From NCBI GenBank assembly GCA_035274845.1, contig DATENU010000009.1, positions 342,442-406,441 on the forward strand: 64,000 nt of DNA. The letters run 5' to 3'. Position numbers and translations under genes: made by a program. The DNA comes from Chthoniobacterales bacterium. Lineage in GTDB: Bacteria; Verrucomicrobiota; Verrucomicrobiia; Chthoniobacterales; UBA10450. Under the pieces are notes generated by a model that was not told the DNA's origin, ran no database searches, and worked only from the letters and a program-made list of their open reading frames with translations. Of the stretch, positions 53,935 to 62,119 are shown in pieces (the first letter of the stretch is position 1; every line of letters starts with the position of its first letter).

Positions 53935-54267
53935 ATGGACCCTGCCCTGACCACTACGGCGTTCGAGCTCAACGGCTACCGCGTTGTCAAAACCTTTGGA
54001 GTCGTGCGAGGAATTATTGTTCGTTCCCGCTCGATTTTCGGCACGATTGGCGCCGGCTTGCAAACGCTCGTGGGCGGCAACATTTCGATTTTCACAGATC
54101 TCTGTGAGCAAACCCGGCGAGACGCGCTCGACCGCATGCTGCAACACGCCGCAGCGTTGGGCGCAAACGCGGTGATTGGTCTGCGCTACGACGCTACCGA
54201 GATCATGCAGGGAGTTACCGAAGTTCTTTGTTACGGGACTGCGGTTTTCGTCGAACCGGCTGCGTGA
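53935..54267 (+). CDS. YbjQ-family (DUF74) protein
   Basis: A 110-residue member of the YbjQ/UPF0145 group. It has AFELNGYRVVKTFGVVRGII, SRSIFGTIGAGLQTLVGG, DRMLQHAAALGANAVIGLRY and EVLCYGTAVFVEPA. These proteins form pentamers of unknown function, once labelled heavy-metal-binding. The end overlaps the ispG start (GTGA), so translation is coupled. Confidence 0.9.
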   Translation: MDPALTTTAFELNGYRVVKTFGVVRGIIVRSRSIFGTIGAGLQTLVGGNISIFTDLCEQTRRDALDRMLQHAAALGANAVIGLRYDATEIMQGVTEVLCYGTAVFVEPAA

Positions 54268-56042
54268 ACTACTGCGAGAGTCCGTATCGCTATCAGCGGC
54301 GCGCGACCCGCGAGGTGATGGTCGGCCGCGTCGGGATCGGGGGAGCGAACCCGATCCGGGTGCAATCGATGATCACGTGCGACACGATGGACACGGAGGC
54401 GTCCATCGCGCAGACGATCGAGCTGGCCGAGACGGGTTGCGAGATTGTTCGGATCACTGCGCCGACGGTGAAGGACGCCGCGAACCTGGCGCATATCGTC
54501 CGTGGTTTGCGCGACCGCGGCTGCGACGTCCCGATCGTGGCGGACATTCATTTCAAACCGGAGGCCGCCCTCGAGGCCGCGAAGTGGGTCGAAAAAGTTC
54601 GAATCAATCCCGGTAATTACGCGGACTCGAAAAAGTTCAAGATCCTGGAATACACCGATGAGCAGTATGCCGCGGAACTGGAGCGTATTCGGGAACGCTT
54701 TACCCCTCTCGTCAAACTCTGCCGGGAACTGGGCCGGGCGATGCGGATTGGAACGAACCACGGCTCGCTCTCCGATCGGATCATGAACCGCTACGGCGAT
54801 ACGCCGCTCGGGATGGTCGAAAGCGCGCTCGAATTCGCCCGGATCGCGCGCGATCTCGATTACCACGCGTTCGTCTTCTCGATGAAGTCGAGCAACCCCA
54901 AGGTGATGATCAACGCCTATCGGCTCCTGGTCGCCCGGCTCCGCGAAGAGGGAGCTGATTGGAATTACCCGATTCACCTCGGCGTCACGGAAGCCGGGGA
55001 CGGGGAGGATGCGCGGATCAAGAGCGCGATCGGAATCGGGTCGCTCTTACGCGACGGGATTGGCGACACGATTCGGGTATCGCTGACCGAGGACAGTATT
55101 CATGAGATCCCAGTGGCGCGCGCGCTGGTCACGATGATCGCGACCAACGCGCGAAGCTCCAAATCCCAAACCCCAAGCTCCAAGGAAGATTTGTCGTTCG
55201 ATCCATTTTCGTACTCGAAACGGCCGACCGAGACTATCGAGCGGGATGGTGTTCGGCTCGGCGGGGAAGAGCTGATTCGGGTCGTGGTCAGACAGGAGAA
55301 CTTCGACAAGGTGGCGCACAAGATCGACCGGCTTGGGGATTACAAACCGGAGATCGTTTTCGAAAAAGCGAGGATTCAGGAGGTCGATCCGCGCGACGAC
55401 AACGCGTTGTCCGTCCTGAATGAAAAGAACGAAGCGCAGTTGGTCACGGTCCGTGATGACGTTGATCTGCCCGTCATCGTGGCGTTTCGCTTGCTGGCCG
55501 CGAAACTCGCGCCTCGACACCCCATCCTGTTGAAGGATGAATTTGAAAAGGAACCAGGACGAGAATTTTTGCCGACATTGCTGAGCGCTGCCACCAACGT
55601 CGGATCGTTGCTTTGCGATGGGATCGGCGACGCCGTGCTTGTGCAGGGGGAAGAAGCGCCCGGGCAGGCGTTGCGCTTGAGCTACAACATTCTCCAGGCT
55701 GCCGGCTCGCGCATTTTCAAAACCGATTATGTGGCTTGCCCATCCTGTGGGCGGACATTGTTCAACCTGCAAACAACGACCGCGCGCATCAAAGCGGCGA
55801 CCTCACATTTAAAAGGCGTGAAGATCGCGATCATGGGGTGCATCGTTAATGGGCCCGGGGAAATGGCGGACGCGGATTTCGGCTACGTGGGAGGCGCGCC
55901 CGGCAAAGTAAACCTCTATGTCGGCAAAACCGCGGTGAAATTTAACATTCCGGAAGCCGAGGCGGTGGAGCGGTTGCAGGATTTGATTCGCGACCATGGA
56001 AAATGGGTGGAACCCGCGGAGGTTGCGCCCGCTTTGGCCTAG
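54264..56042 (+). CDS. ispG: 4-hydroxy-3-methylbut-2-en-1-yl diphosphate synthase (large IspG with insertion)
   Basis: A 592-residue MEP-pathway enzyme reducing MEcPP to HMBPP with a [4Fe-4S] cluster. The start is GTG (VNYCESPYRYQRRA), overlapping ybjQ by 4 bases. The TIM-barrel part has VQSMITCDTMDTEASIAQT and IHLGVTEAGDGEDARIKS; the cluster cysteines are in VACPSCGRTLFNL and MGCIVNGPGEMADADFGYVG. The length, with an extra domain of about 190 residues, is typical of chlamydia/plant/Bacteroidetes-type IspG. The loop ARSSKSQTPSSKEDL is encoded by a heptamer array. Confidence 0.95.
   Translation: MNYCESPYRYQRRATREVMVGRVGIGGANPIRVQSMITCDTMDTEASIAQTIELAETGCEIVRITAPTVKDAANLAHIVRGLRDRGCDVPIVADIHFKPEAALEAAKWVEKVRINPGNYADSKKFKILEYTDEQYAAELERIRERFTPLVKLCRELGRAMRIGTNHGSLSDRIMNRYGDTPLGMVESALEFARIARDLDYHAFVFSMKSSNPKVMINAYRLLVARLREEGADWNYPIHLGVTEAGDGEDARIKSAIGIGSLLRDGIGDTIRVSLTEDSIHEIPVARALVTMIATNARSSKSQTPSSKEDLSFDPFSYSKRPTETIERDGVRLGGEELIRVVVRQENFDKVAHKIDRLGDYKPEIVFEKARIQEVDPRDDNALSVLNEKNEAQLVTVRDDVDLPVIVAFRLLAAKLAPRHPILLKDEFEKEPGREFLPTLLSAATNVGSLLCDGIGDAVLVQGEEAPGQALRLSYNILQAAGSRIFKTDYVACPSCGRTLFNLQTTTARIKAATSHLKGVKIAIMGCIVNGPGEMADADFGYVGGAPGKVNLYVGKTAVKFNIPEAEAVERLQDLIRDHGKWVEPAEVAPALA
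55154..55181. repeat. heptamer array inside ispG
   Basis: Four units AAGCTCC, AAATCCC, AAACCCC, AAGCTCC, followed by a partial AAGGAAG. They encode SSKSQTPSSK, a loop just before FDPFSY in ispG, without breaking the frame. The unit sequence differs from AACGTCC but the period is the same. Confidence 0.88.
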
Positions 56043-56127
56043 CTGCCGGGAGCGCCTTTGAGAGGCCTTCCGCCCCGCGGCAAGGAGGCGCTTGGCAATC
56101 CCGGGAACGCAGCTATCTGTTTAGGCT

Positions 56128-56337
56128 ATGAAAACGACCCTGGTTATGATGGCGCTGGTCTGCGCCTTTTTAGGAGGAGCCTGTTCCCAAAAAGATGAAA
56201 CAGCGGAAGCTGCCAAGGCGACTCCTGCGCCGAATTTGAAGGCAGACGCCGAACGTCTCCAGCAGGCCACTGCGAAAGCCGCCGAAGAGCGAAGACGCGC
56301 GGCGGAATCTCCGACGGGCACTCCGTCTCAAAACTGA
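56128..56337 (+). CDS. small lipoprotein
   Basis: A 69-residue product. MKTTLVMMALVCAFLGGAC is a signal peptide with a lipobox, then a coiled-coil-like stretch (ADAERLQQATAKAAEERRRA) and a polar tail. It should be a periplasmic or outer-membrane-anchored small lipoprotein. Function unknown. Spacing of 85 bases after ispG with no overlap suggests its own promoter. Confidence 0.75.
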   Translation: MKTTLVMMALVCAFLGGACSQKDETAEAAKATPAPNLKADAERLQQATAKAAEERRRAAESPTGTPSQN

Positions 56338-56509
56338 TACCTGGCTTCGGCCAGTCATCGCGGGCGTCGTCATGCCGGGACAAAGAGTTTGTCTCTCGAC
56401 GAGGGCCGCCTCATAATGAGGCTCCGGCCGAGCTGCTTGCTGAAGGAATAAGGTAGCCACAAGATACGCCTTTTTTCTGCGGTAGGTCAGCCGCAGCCGG
56501 AGTTTCATT

Positions 56510-59500
56510 ATGCGCCGCACCCGTCTGACACTCCTTTTCCTTCTCGGTTCGGTCTCGGCACTTTTTTTAATCCTGAGTTTCACGCCCTTCGCGGGAGGAG
56601 CGAGCAAAGCGCTTCCCGGCAAGCTTCCTAACGCGGATGCGGAACAGGAATCGGATCCGGATTTGCCGCCGGGAATGGCGGGGAAAATCGACAAGGAAAC
56701 GTACCTTCGCCGGCGCGCCGAGCAGTTGGATATGCTCCGGGGTCGGCCCTACAATTTACCTTACGACCCCCGCGAGCGGGCCATAAAGGAGATGGAGCGG
56801 CAGGAGGCCGCGCAGAAACAGGAAAGGCGCCGTCTCGGATTGCCCGAGCAGGCGTCCGCTTGGACCGCGCTCGGGCCCGCGCCGATTCCAAATGGGCAGA
56901 CCAGTGACAGTTCGGTGCCGGTAAGTGGGCGAACTTCCGCGATCGCCGTCCATCCGACAAATCCCGACACGGTTTATGCCGGAACGGCTCAGGGCGGAAT
57001 TTGGAAAACGACCAATGGCGGCACCACCTGGATGTCGCTCTTCGAGTTCCAGTTGGAAACCGAGGCCATCGGAGCAATCACGATTGACCCGACGGACAGC
57101 AACATCGTTTACGTCGGGACTGGGGAAACCGCGTTGTCGGGTGACAGCTTTATGGGGAAAGGCGTTTACATCATCCGGAACGCCAATTCCGCCACGCCAA
57201 CGTTGAGCGGCCCTTTTCGCCTGAACAGCCTCGCGGTGGATGTGTTCAGTGGCCGGAGCATTGGTCGCATCGCCGTCGATCCGCTGAACAACAACATCAT
57301 TTTCCTTTGCACGACCTCAGGCACCACTGGGAATCCGAATGCTGTTCCCGGCGGCACACTTCCGCTGCGTGGAATCTATCGATCGACTAACGCGCAATCG
57401 GCTACTCCCACCTTCGAGCAGGTTTCGATTACAGGTCTGACGGGGCAGGACCGAAACGTGGTCGACATCGCGATGGACCCGGGTGATCCCAATCTGCTCA
57501 TTGCCACCGTCCTTGGGGTGGCCTCCGACGGCGGCATTTATCGCACTGCCAATGCGTTGGCTCCCGTTCCGACGTTTACTCGAACGCGCGTGCTGCCGGA
57601 TGGCACCGCTAACCGCGCGGAGCTGGCGATCAATCGCAACGGCTCGGTCGTTACCGTCTATGCCGCGGTCGGAGAAACTTCAACAGCCGCGCTCGGTGGT
57701 CCGGACTGCGCGACTAATCGCTCGGGATATATAGCCCGATCGGTGGACGGCGGCCAGACCTGGTCTGCGCCACTTCCAGGTTCGACCGGTTTTTGCGGCG
57801 GCCAATGTTTCTATGACATCGCCATCGCCGCGACCCAGGACAACATGACGATTCACCTCGGCGGGGCGGCCCGGGGCGGCACCGCCCCATGTCAGGTCGA
57901 CACGATGAAACGATCGACGGATGGCGGCCTGACCTTTGTGCGCAACGACAGTACCCTCCACCCGGATTCTCATGCGCTGGCGATTGCGCCTTCGAATCAG
58001 GCGGTCGTTTACGCGGGCAATGACGGAGGCATCTGGAGGTCGGGCGACAATGGCAACACCTGGGTGACCAAGAACACAAAAGGCTACAGCGTCACCCAGT
58101 TTCAAAGCCTGGCGCTGCATCCGTTCGATAGATATTTCACGATCGGCGGGACGCAGGATAACGGCACAAACTGCCTGAGCCCTGACGGAACAACCTGGAC
58201 GAGCTGCCGCGGCGGGGACGGCGGTTACGCACTCATCGATCGCAACGCCCAGGATACATCGACGGTCACGATGTACCACACTTTCTTCAACCAGGTCGGC
58301 TCGCAGATCGGGTTCGAGCGCACGTTCAACACCAATTTTGCCTGGGTTTTCAGGGGTTGCTCAGGATCGAACAGCAATAATGGGATGACCTGCAACGACA
58401 CCGTCCTCTTCTACGCTCCGATGGAACAGGGTCCTGGTAACCCGAACACGATCTACTTCGGCACCGACCGTCTTTACCGGTCCGTAAACCAGGGCGATAC
58501 GATGACGCTCGCGAGTCAGGCGCCCATTGTCGCCGGACAGGCCGTCACTTCCATCGGCATCTCGCCCCAGGACGACAACGTGCGCATCGTCGGCTTGAGA
58601 AACGGCCAGGTCTTTGCCACGACAACCGGTTCCGCGGTTCTAACGGATGTGACGGGTTCGAATTTTCCTCCGGCAAACCCGAACGATCCGAACCGAAAGG
58701 CAATTGGGCGGGCTGTGATCGACCCGAATAATCCCAACACCGCTTATGTCACTTTCAGCAGTTATGGATTGCCGAGCGGTCAGCAGATTTTCAAGACGAC
58801 CAACCTCAATAACGCGACACCGGTCTGGTCGGCAGCGAGTAACGGTCTGCCGAGCGTCCCTGTGGCCGCGTTCGTGATTGATCCGCAGGATTCCAACGCG
58901 CTTTTCGCCGGGACAGATATCGGCGTGTATTCGTCAACTGACGGCGGCGCGAATTGGACTCCATTGGGCACGGGACTTCCGCGGGTGGCCGTCTTCGATG
59001 CGGAGATTTCCAATGTTCATCGTGTTTTGCGAATCGCTACTCACGGTCGAGGGCTGTATGAAATTACCATCCCAGGCCAGGGTCTGCCGATACCGCGGCC
59101 TGGGGGTGACGGAACCAGCGGTCCCGGTGGCGCAGCCGCGGTGATTTCCGAGAGCTGCATGCCCTTCAACGGGGCGATCGATCCGGGAGAAACCGTCAGC
59201 GTCAGTTATGGGATCAAGAATATCGGAGCTGGGCCCACCACGAATCTGGTAGCGACGATTCTGCCCGGCGGAGGAGTCTCCGCGCCAGGTGGTCCCCAAA
59301 ACTACGGCGCCATTCAACCCGGCACCACAGTCACCAGGAACTTTTCCTTCACGGCGGACGGAAGCTGTGGCGGGACAATTACCCTGACCCTTCAAATCCA
59401 GGACGGGGCGACCAATTTCGGAACGTTCGGCGTCGTCTTCTCGTTGGGGGCGGTGGTCTCTTCTCCGGCCGCTTTCTCGGAGAACTTTGACGGAGTGGCC

Positions 59501-60913
59501 GCGCCGGTCCTGCCCGCCGGCTGGACCACGTTAACGACCGGGACAGCGCCGCTCTGGGCGACCACGACCGCCTTCTCGGATACGGCGCCAAACTCGGCCG
59601 GAACCGATGGCACCGCAACGCCGGGCGACAACAGTCTAACGACACCAGTCATTGCGATTCCAAGTGCTCCCGGAACCGGAATTAATCCGGGCGTTCAGCT
59701 TTCGTTCCGGAATAATTTCAACCTGGAGGGTGGTTTCGATGGTGGAGTTTTGGAGATAAGCATTAACGGCGCGCCCTTCGTGGATATTCTCGCGGCCGGT
59801 GGGACGTTCGCGTCCGGAGGTTACATCGCGGGAATCGGAAACACCGACAGTGTGCTCACCGGGCGGCAGGCGTGGACCGGGAATTCCAATGGATTCGTTA
59901 CCACGGTGGTGAAACTCCCGGTCAGCGCGCAAGGCCAAAACGCTCAACTCAGGTGGCGCACTGCGTATGACACCGGGACGAATCCGGCTGGCGGCGGCAT
60001 GCGGGTCGATAGCGTGTCGATCAACGCGGTCACCCGACTCTGCTGCGGCGCGGTGACACCTACGCCTACTCCTGCCACTACGGCCTCGCCCACTCCTACC
60101 GCGACGGCGTCTCCAACACCTCCTCCCGCCGCGCAGGCCATTAACCTTTCAACCCGGATGTTCGTCCAAACCGGTGACGGTGTCGGCATCGGTGGGTTCA
60201 TTGTTACCGGAACCGGCGCGAAGCATCTGCTGGTGCGGGCACTCGGGCCATCCCTTTCCGTTTTCGGAGTTCCCAATCCGCTGCCTGACTCTGTGGTCGA
60301 GCTGCATGGGTCGAACGGCTTTGCTACCCTGACTAATGACAACTGGAGAGACACCCAGGAGGCCGCGATTGTGGCGACGGGCCTGGCGCCGACTAATGAT
60401 CTGGAATCGGCGATAGATGTAACCCTCCAGCCTGGAGCCTACACCGCCGTCGTCCGAGGCAAGAATAACACGACCGGTGTTGGATTGATTGAGGTCTATG
60501 ATATCGGTCAGTCGGTCCCGTCAAAACTGGCTAATATCAGCACGCGGGCCTTCGTCAGTACGGGTGACGATATCGTCATCGCCGGTTTCACCCTGGGAAA
60601 TAACAGTGGAGCTGGGAAGGTAGTGATCCGTGGGTTGGGGCCAAGTCTGAGTGCGTTTGGCGTTTCGCCAGTGCTGGCGGATCCAACCCTGGAGCTTCAC
60701 AATGCCAGTGGGACGCTGCTCATCGCGGATAACGATTGGCAGGATGACGCGGCTCAGGCGGCGGAAATCAGCGCGGCAGGACTCGCGCCAAGCGACACAA
60801 AAGAAGCAGCCATCGCCGTGACCTTGCCCGCCGGCGCTTACACGGCCTTGTTAGCCGGGCTGAATAACGGGACTGGGAATGGCCTGGTAGAAGTTTACGT
60901 CCGCGAGCCGTAG
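56510..60913 (+). CDS. large secreted BNR/sortilin-like repeat protein with tandem C-terminal modules
   Basis: A 1467-residue exported protein. Signal peptide (MRRTRLTLLFLLGSVSALFL), then a long beta-propeller-like region (about 120-860) with Asp-box repeats (GGIWKTTNGGTTWMSLF, WTPLGTGLP), a CARDB-like beta-sandwich (about 875-980), a MAM-like/cleaved-adhesin segment (PAAFSENFDGVAAPVLPAG, about 985-1175), a Pro/Thr linker (PTPTPATTASPTPTATASPT, about 1183-1210), and two tandem modules: INLSTRMFVQTGDGVGIG and NISTRAFVSTGDDIVIAG. The same module ends the beta-helix protein at 27498-29696. It likely acts outside the cell, binding or degrading polymers; substrate unknown. Confidence 0.85.
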   Translation: MRRTRLTLLFLLGSVSALFLILSFTPFAGGASKALPGKLPNADAEQESDPDLPPGMAGKIDKETYLRRRAEQLDMLRGRPYNLPYDPRERAIKEMERQEAAQKQERRRLGLPEQASAWTALGPAPIPNGQTSDSSVPVSGRTSAIAVHPTNPDTVYAGTAQGGIWKTTNGGTTWMSLFEFQLETEAIGAITIDPTDSNIVYVGTGETALSGDSFMGKGVYIIRNANSATPTLSGPFRLNSLAVDVFSGRSIGRIAVDPLNNNIIFLCTTSGTTGNPNAVPGGTLPLRGIYRSTNAQSATPTFEQVSITGLTGQDRNVVDIAMDPGDPNLLIATVLGVASDGGIYRTANALAPVPTFTRTRVLPDGTANRAELAINRNGSVVTVYAAVGETSTAALGGPDCATNRSGYIARSVDGGQTWSAPLPGSTGFCGGQCFYDIAIAATQDNMTIHLGGAARGGTAPCQVDTMKRSTDGGLTFVRNDSTLHPDSHALAIAPSNQAVVYAGNDGGIWRSGDNGNTWVTKNTKGYSVTQFQSLALHPFDRYFTIGGTQDNGTNCLSPDGTTWTSCRGGDGGYALIDRNAQDTSTVTMYHTFFNQVGSQIGFERTFNTNFAWVFRGCSGSNSNNGMTCNDTVLFYAPMEQGPGNPNTIYFGTDRLYRSVNQGDTMTLASQAPIVAGQAVTSIGISPQDDNVRIVGLRNGQVFATTTGSAVLTDVTGSNFPPANPNDPNRKAIGRAVIDPNNPNTAYVTFSSYGLPSGQQIFKTTNLNNATPVWSAASNGLPSVPVAAFVIDPQDSNALFAGTDIGVYSSTDGGANWTPLGTGLPRVAVFDAEISNVHRVLRIATHGRGLYEITIPGQGLPIPRPGGDGTSGPGGAAAVISESCMPFNGAIDPGETVSVSYGIKNIGAGPTTNLVATILPGGGVSAPGGPQNYGAIQPGTTVTRNFSFTADGSCGGTITLTLQIQDGATNFGTFGVVFSLGAVVSSPAAFSENFDGVAAPVLPAGWTTLTTGTAPLWATTTAFSDTAPNSAGTDGTATPGDNSLTTPVIAIPSAPGTGINPGVQLSFRNNFNLEGGFDGGVLEISINGAPFVDILAAGGTFASGGYIAGIGNTDSVLTGRQAWTGNSNGFVTTVVKLPVSAQGQNAQLRWRTAYDTGTNPAGGGMRVDSVSINAVTRLCCGAVTPTPTPATTASPTPTATASPTPPPAAQAINLSTRMFVQTGDGVGIGGFIVTGTGAKHLLVRALGPSLSVFGVPNPLPDSVVELHGSNGFATLTNDNWRDTQEAAIVATGLAPTNDLESAIDVTLQPGAYTAVVRGKNNTTGVGLIEVYDIGQSVPSKLANISTRAFVSTGDDIVIAGFTLGNNSGAGKVVIRGLGPSLSAFGVSPVLADPTLELHNASGTLLIADNDWQDDAAQAAEISAAGLAPSDTKEAAIAVTLPAGAYTALLAGLNNGTGNGLVEVYVREP

Positions 60914-61014
60914 CGGATGGCGAAGGTTCGTCTGCTCACATTTTGACAAACCTTCGCCGGCCCTTGCCAGCCAGCCTGTCCGAGCGCCTGCGCGCGTGTT
61001 CCAGACCCGAGAAA

Positions 61015-61440
61015 TTATTCAGCGCTGATCCAAAACGCACGTGTAACCTGAGGGCTGTAGGTCTCCGGATAGATGTTCAGACAGCCGAAGCGAATGTCCA
61101 GGATCGCCATCACGGGCGCTCCCTTTGACACCTGCGGAACGGTCCAATTGAAGTATTGGATCCTCGGATTGCGTTGACTGGTAATAAACGTATAGACGTT
61201 GCCGCCATCGAGCGAGATCAGGACTTCCGTTTCACACATCGTCAGGTCCACGCCCGGAAAGTCGGCCTTCCATTCAACGCGCACGACTTGACCCGATTTC
61301 ACAACCGTCCCGACTTTCGGCGAAAGCAGCTGGGCACTGTAATTCGTGTCCCCGCGCGACGCCAAAGCAGTTCTAGGCGAAGGCGGAGCCAGGATAAAGG
61401 TCAACGCAAGCAGGGTTAAAAGTAACGAGCGGGTTTTCAT
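61015..61440 (-). CDS. secreted protein, unknown function
   Basis: A 141-residue product. The start MKTRSLLLTLLALTFILA gives a clear signal peptide, mature part from about residue 29. It contains YSAQLLSPKVGTVVKSGQ and VRVEWKADFPGVDLTMCETE, with two cysteines that could form a disulfide (TMCETE and RFGCLNIY). It resembles a beta-sandwich domain but no family is recognised. It is on the opposite strand to the two large secreted protein genes on each side. The 101 bases between 60914 and 61014 contain no gene. Confidence 0.65.
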   Translation of the reverse strand: MKTRSLLLTLLALTFILAPPSPRTALASRGDTNYSAQLLSPKVGTVVKSGQVVRVEWKADFPGVDLTMCETEVLISLDGGNVYTFITSQRNPRIQYFNWTVPQVSKGAPVMAILDIRFGCLNIYPETYSPQVTRAFWISAE

Positions 61441-61507
61441 TTTTTCAGTCCATCCTAATCGGCGTTTAGTGTCAATCACCGTTTACGCAAATGGGCCCTG
61501 TTTTGTC

Positions 61508-61921
61508 CTACCGGTTGGTTTTGGTGAAATTCTCCAGCGTTCGTCGAACTGTAATTTCCTTGGGATTACAACAAGTGACGGAGATCTCTATCGTATCTTC
61601 TCCGCCTTTTCCGCCACCCGTCCGCAGACTAATCTTTGCGTTCTCCAGGTCTTTGGCATTGAATCCGTTTCTAAGGAGAATTTCTCTCGCCAGAGGGACC
61701 TCGTTAATCTTTACAGCTCTCTTCATCTGGTCGCTCTCATCGGGATTCGCACGAATCCGCGCCTGAACTTCATTGGCTTTATTTTGCAGCGACGCAGCAT
61801 CATCGCTCGAGGAGGCGGCGTCCGCCGGGCTGGAGGGTTGACTGCTGTTTCCTTGCGCTGGCGCCTTCGTCGAAAACGCCAGAAGGCTGAGTAAGGCAAT
61901 GATCAATCCGAAAAGTTTCAT
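61508..61921 (-). CDS. small secreted protein, unknown function
   Basis: A 137-residue product with a signal peptide (MKLFGLIIALLSLLAFSTKA), a Ser/Ala/Asp-rich linker (SSQPSSPADAASSSDDAASL) and a C-terminal globular part (RAVKINEVPLAREILLRNGF, NAKDLENAKISLRTGGGK and ISVTCCNPKEITVRRTL). A CC pair stands near the end. No family recognised. It precedes the other small secreted gene (61440) by 67 bases on the same strand; the pair may be one unit. The gap to 62069 holds no gene. Confidence 0.65.
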   Translation of the reverse strand: MKLFGLIIALLSLLAFSTKAPAQGNSSQPSSPADAASSSDDAASLQNKANEVQARIRANPDESDQMKRAVKINEVPLAREILLRNGFNAKDLENAKISLRTGGGKGGEDTIEISVTCCNPKEITVRRTLENFTKTNR

Positions 61922-62119
61922 AATGTGACAGCCAGTAACGTTGCATAACTGTAATCTTCCATGCATCTGGGCACGGGAGAAAATAACCCTCGACAGGAAT
62001 TAGCAAATCGTTCAACACTCGCGGCTGATTTCGTCACCTGACGTTTTCAACGCATTTTTGGATCACACATGAAGCTACCGCGATTGCTTTTTACTCAACG
62101 CGCCAAACAAAACAAATCT

